Origin: Candidatus Eiseniibacteriota bacterium
GTDB lineage: Bacteria > Eisenbacteria > RBG-16-71-46 > CAIMUX01 > WJJG01
DNA: 24,368 bases
Direction: 5' to 3'
NCBI GenBank assembly: GCA_016867695.1
Contig: VGIY01000006.1
Span: 1-24,368, forward strand
Shown here: positions 21,747 through 24,368 of the stretch, one piece after another
Position numbering within the stretch: position 1 is the first letter of the stretch
Layout: each line of letters opens with the position of its first letter
Made by a program: the position numbers and the translations under genes
The notes under the pieces: generated by a model
What the model saw: the letters and a program-made list of their open reading frames with translations, nothing else
Told to the model about the DNA's origin: nothing
Database searches by the model: none

Positions 21747-24353
21747 CTACTCCCCCAGCGGCGTGAGGATCACGAACTGCCGCGTCAGCGCCGCCTCGCC
21801 GGCCGTCGCCCGCAGGAAGTAGACCCCTGGCGCGACCGGACGCCCCTTGGCGTCGCGCCCGTCCCAGGCCAGAGCGTGACCGCCCGCGGCCAGCGGCCCG
21901 GCGAGCAGCTCGCGCACGCGCCGCCCGCTCACGTCGTGGACCGAGGCGGAGACGCCCCCCGGGGCCGGCAGGTCGAGCCGGAAGACCGCTCCCCGGGGCG
22001 CCGGAGAGGGGCCGAGCGGCGTGAGCGCGAGGAGCCGCGGAGCGGCGGCGCCGGCGGCCGCCTGGGTGGAGGGCAGCAGGTAGGCGATCGAGTTCTCGAG
22101 CAGGTCCGTCGCCACCGAAGCCGGGTTGAGGGCGTTGAAGTCGAAGGCGAAGTAGACGATCTGCCCGCCGCGCCCCGGCTCGTCGAACACGAGCACCCCG
22201 GCGTCGTTGGGATGGCTGGTCGTGCCGAAGATCGCGCTCGCGCTCGCCAGCGGCAGCACCGCGTCCATGTGGCCGTAATCGCTGTAGACGATGTCGATCG
22301 TCGCCGGCAGCGGATTCGGCAGGGTCGCGACGGGGTGGTCGGCCTGCTGCGGGCGCAGGTGCAGGTCGCCGGCGTTGTCGGCGTGCCAGGCGCCGATGTG
22401 CAGCACTCCGGCGGCGAAGCTCGGATAGCCGGGGGACTGCGCGGCGTCGTAGCCGATCTCGCCCCCCTCGATCAGCAGCCGGCCGCCGGCGGCGACGAAG
22501 GCCTCCAGCGCGGCGCGCAGGGCGGGCGAGGAGACCGGGCCGTGATTGGCGCCCGCGCTCCAGACTAACGCGTCGTAGTCGGGCCATGAGGCGGCGCTCG
22601 TCGTCGCCGTCGTCTCCCTCGTCACCCGGAAGCCTAGGGCGGCCAGCTCGCCGTCCAGGCGCGAGGCGCTGTTGCCGTCGGTGACGACGAGCAGGTCGCC
22701 GCGGGGCGGCGACAGGGCGAAGTCGAGCGTCAGGTGGCCCGACACGACCGCCCGCTGCGTGGCCGGCGCGTAGCCTTCGGCCTCGGCTTCGACATCGTAC
22801 TCCCAGGCGGGCACCTCGAAGGCGTACGCCCCGTCGGCGCCGCTGGCCGTCTCGCGCACGAGCTCGCCCGTGTCACGGCGCCGGGCGCGGATCTCCGCTT
22901 CCAGCGGCTCGCCGTTGCCGGCGTCGGTCACCCGGCCCTCGACCGTGTGCCAGGTCGAGCGCGCCAACTGGGCGTCCTGGCGCGTCGTCGCGCCTCCGGC
23001 GACGACGACGCCCGGCACGGTCAGCGGATCGTAGCCAAAGGCGCCGAACTCCAGCGCGTAGGTCCCCGGCTCGAGCATGCGGTGGTAGAAGCCCTCGAGC
23101 GGCTCCCCGCGGACAGCCTTGCCGATCTGGGTCACGTCGATCGTCGCCCGGATCGGGGCGCCGTCGATCGCGTCGGTGACGAAGCCCTCCACGCCCATCC
23201 GCGCCTGGGCCAGGTACCAGAGCATCGCTTCGCGGTTGTTGTCCCAGAGAGCCGGCAGCTGCGTGGCCGAGGGCCACTTCGTGTTCGACTGCTCGATCGT
23301 GACATGGATCTCGTTGCGCCAGTGGTAGGCCCAGTCCTGGAAGCCGCCATGAACGACGTACCAGACCCAGCCGAGGACGACGCCGTTGGCGAAGGTCGGG
23401 CTGTTCCACATCGGCGGGTTGCGGACCGAGTAGCCGAGCGACAGGTTGCGGATCATCGTGTCGTCCGGCGTGTACTGCCCGTAGCAGCAGTCCCAGGGGT
23501 AGTTGACGACCAGGGCGCCCGTGTGCAGGTTGGCCCCGAGGACGAAGTTGCGCCCATACTGGAAGTTCATCATGTGCTGCACTTCGGTCGGCCGGCCCGC
23601 GGGGTCGTCGATCGGGTCGTCGGCCGGGTCGGGGAACGCGCGATTGAGATCGTAGCCCTGGGCGTTGTAGCGCGTGCCGTTCGCGTTCCCATCCGGGTTG
23701 TGCAGCGGGCAGATCCAGATCTCCAGGTCGTCGACCATGGCCGTCAGCTCGGGATCGACGCCGTAGCCGTTCACCAGGAGGCGGATGAGGTAGACGCACA
23801 TCTCCATCCCGACGGGCTCGTCGCCGTGGATCGTCGCCGTGTACTTGACCTCCGGCTCGGCCTCGTCCAGGGCGGCGTTGTCGGAGATCTTCATCGCCCA
23901 GATATCGCGCCCCTGCACCGACTGGCCGAGCGAGACGAGCTGAGTGATCGCCGGGTGATCGGCGTGGATCTGCTGCAGCTCGGCGGTCAGTGTCGTGTAG
24001 GTGTGGTAGGGCTCGCGACCCTCGAGCTCCTCTCGAGCCTGCGCGGCCCAGGCGCGGCGGGCCTGGTTGGCGATGGGCCGGGCGTCGAGGCCCGCCCCGA
24101 GCAGGTCGGCGAGCTGCCGATCGTCGACATAGGCGGTCACCGTCAGCCCGCGGACATGGTCGATGTCGAGGTCGAGGCGCTCGATCTGCGGCCACTCGCC
24201 CGCGTCGCGGAGCGTGATCTCGATCGGGAAGCGCCCGTTGAAGGGGCAGCGATCGATCGGCGCCGGAAGCACTTCGGCGGCGGCCGCGACCGTGGCGCAG
24301 ATGCCGACCAGGGCGAGCAGGCAGCTCGCGCCTGGGGGGAAGCGGAATCTCAT
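21747..24353 (-). CDS. Secreted M14 carboxypeptidase with regulatory, amidotransferase-like and FlgD-like domains
   Basis: This 868-residue exported metallocarboxypeptidase is closer to the carboxypeptidase N/E/D branch of M14. The signal peptide ends near Ala26. In the catalytic domain (about 115-385), His176 and Glu179 in HGDEPVG and His277 in NLHTGA bind zinc, Arg238 in DLNRAF contacts the substrate carboxylate, and Glu354 in VTIEQSNTKWP is catalytic. Two transthyretin-like carboxypeptidase-regulatory domains follow, GVEGFVTDAIDGAPI (from about 387) and TVEGRVTDAGNGEPL (from about 470). A Rossmann-like domain (about 551-762, GDLLVVTDG then GGRLLIEGGEIGYD) resembles class-I amidotransferase/ThuA folds. 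A FlgD-like tail (about 775-865) ends the protein. ATG 24353 has AGGAGGT at 24366-24360, so the gene is complete although it reaches the window edge. Confidence 0.92.
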   Translation of the reverse strand: MRFRFPPGASCLLALVGICATVAAAAEVLPAPIDRCPFNGRFPIEITLRDAGEWPQIERLDLDIDHVRGLTVTAYVDDRQLADLLGAGLDARPIANQARRAWAAQAREELEGREPYHTYTTLTAELQQIHADHPAITQLVSLGQSVQGRDIWAMKISDNAALDEAEPEVKYTATIHGDEPVGMEMCVYLIRLLVNGYGVDPELTAMVDDLEIWICPLHNPDGNANGTRYNAQGYDLNRAFPDPADDPIDDPAGRPTEVQHMMNFQYGRNFVLGANLHTGALVVNYPWDCCYGQYTPDDTMIRNLSLGYSVRNPPMWNSPTFANGVVLGWVWYVVHGGFQDWAYHWRNEIHVTIEQSNTKWPSATQLPALWDNNREAMLWYLAQARMGVEGFVTDAIDGAPIRATIDVTQIGKAVRGEPLEGFYHRMLEPGTYALEFGAFGYDPLTVPGVVVAGGATTRQDAQLARSTWHTVEGRVTDAGNGEPLEAEIRARRRDTGELVRETASGADGAYAFEVPAWEYDVEAEAEGYAPATQRAVVSGHLTLDFALSPPRGDLLVVTDGNSASRLDGELAALGFRVTRETTATTSAASWPDYDALVWSAGANHGPVSSPALRAALEAFVAAGGRLLIEGGEIGYDAAQSPGYPSFAAGVLHIGAWHADNAGDLHLRPQQADHPVATLPNPLPATIDIVYSDYGHMDAVLPLASASAIFGTTSHPNDAGVLVFDEPGRGGQIVYFAFDFNALNPASVATDLLENSIAYLLPSTQAAAGAAAPRLLALTPLGPSPAPRGAVFRLDLPAPGGVSASVHDVSGRRVRELLAGPLAAGGHALAWDGRDAKGRPVAPGVYFLRATAGEAALTRQFVILTPLGE

Positions 24354-24368
24354 CGGGGCACCTCCTGG

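Overview
The window is about 24.4 kb of very GC-rich bacterial DNA. It carries thirteen or fourteen confidently called genes, tightly packed, with clean Shine-Dalgarno sites. I infer an uncultured diderm of the Eisenbacteria/Krumholzibacteriota/Latescibacteria type (FCB-like). The reasons are high GC, large secreted peptidases that end in a FlgD-like Ig module, MAM-like jelly-roll secreted proteins, and a TMEM260/DUF2723-type membrane protein. No rRNA, tRNA, CRISPR array, transposase or phage gene was seen, so the lineage is a guess.

Region 1 (1-5263, + strand) is a complete branched-chain amino-acid/amide ABC transporter operon: livK (lipoprotein binding protein), livH, livM, livG, livF. Two of its gaps hold short tandem repeats, an 18-bp unit at the livK stop and a 19-bp unit just before livM. 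Region 2 (5325-8069, - strand) is a secreted zinc carboxypeptidase (M14) with several accessory domains. It diverges from region 3 (8358-10495, + strand), a two-gene unit of a FabG-like SDR reductase and an M20 metallopeptidase. Candidate divergent promoters lie back to back between them.

Region 4 (10690-20624, - strand) is the most interesting part: a six-gene co-directional run. In transcription order it encodes a DUF2723/TMEM260-like membrane protein, an exported CBM9-like protein, a sodium:solute symporter, an exported protein that I recognise as a peptide-N-glycosidase F (PNGase F) homologue, a GH130 mannoside phosphorylase/hydrolase and a GH38 alpha-mannosidase. The symporter stop and the PNGase start overlap by 4 nt. 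This reads as an N-glycan or high-mannose glycoprotein utilisation locus. The exported PNGase would free glycan from protein, the symporter would import a mannoside or sugar, and the leaderless GH38 and GH130 would finish the job in the cytoplasm, where GH130 would cleave Man-beta-1,4-GlcNAc-type linkages.

Region 5 (20625-24353) starts with a divergent promoter region. It is followed by a small secreted jelly-roll protein (+), which has its own strong-looking sigma70-type promoter and a very good intrinsic terminator. The region ends with a second secreted M14 carboxypeptidase (-), convergent on the same terminator, with two carboxypeptidase-regulatory domains, a glutamine-amidotransferase-like domain and a FlgD-like tail. 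Taken together, the genes suggest a cell that digests external glycoproteins: peptidases and a deglycosylase outside, amino-acid uptake by Liv, and glycan uptake and breakdown by the mannoside operon. That integration is inference; the individual family calls rest on visible motifs.
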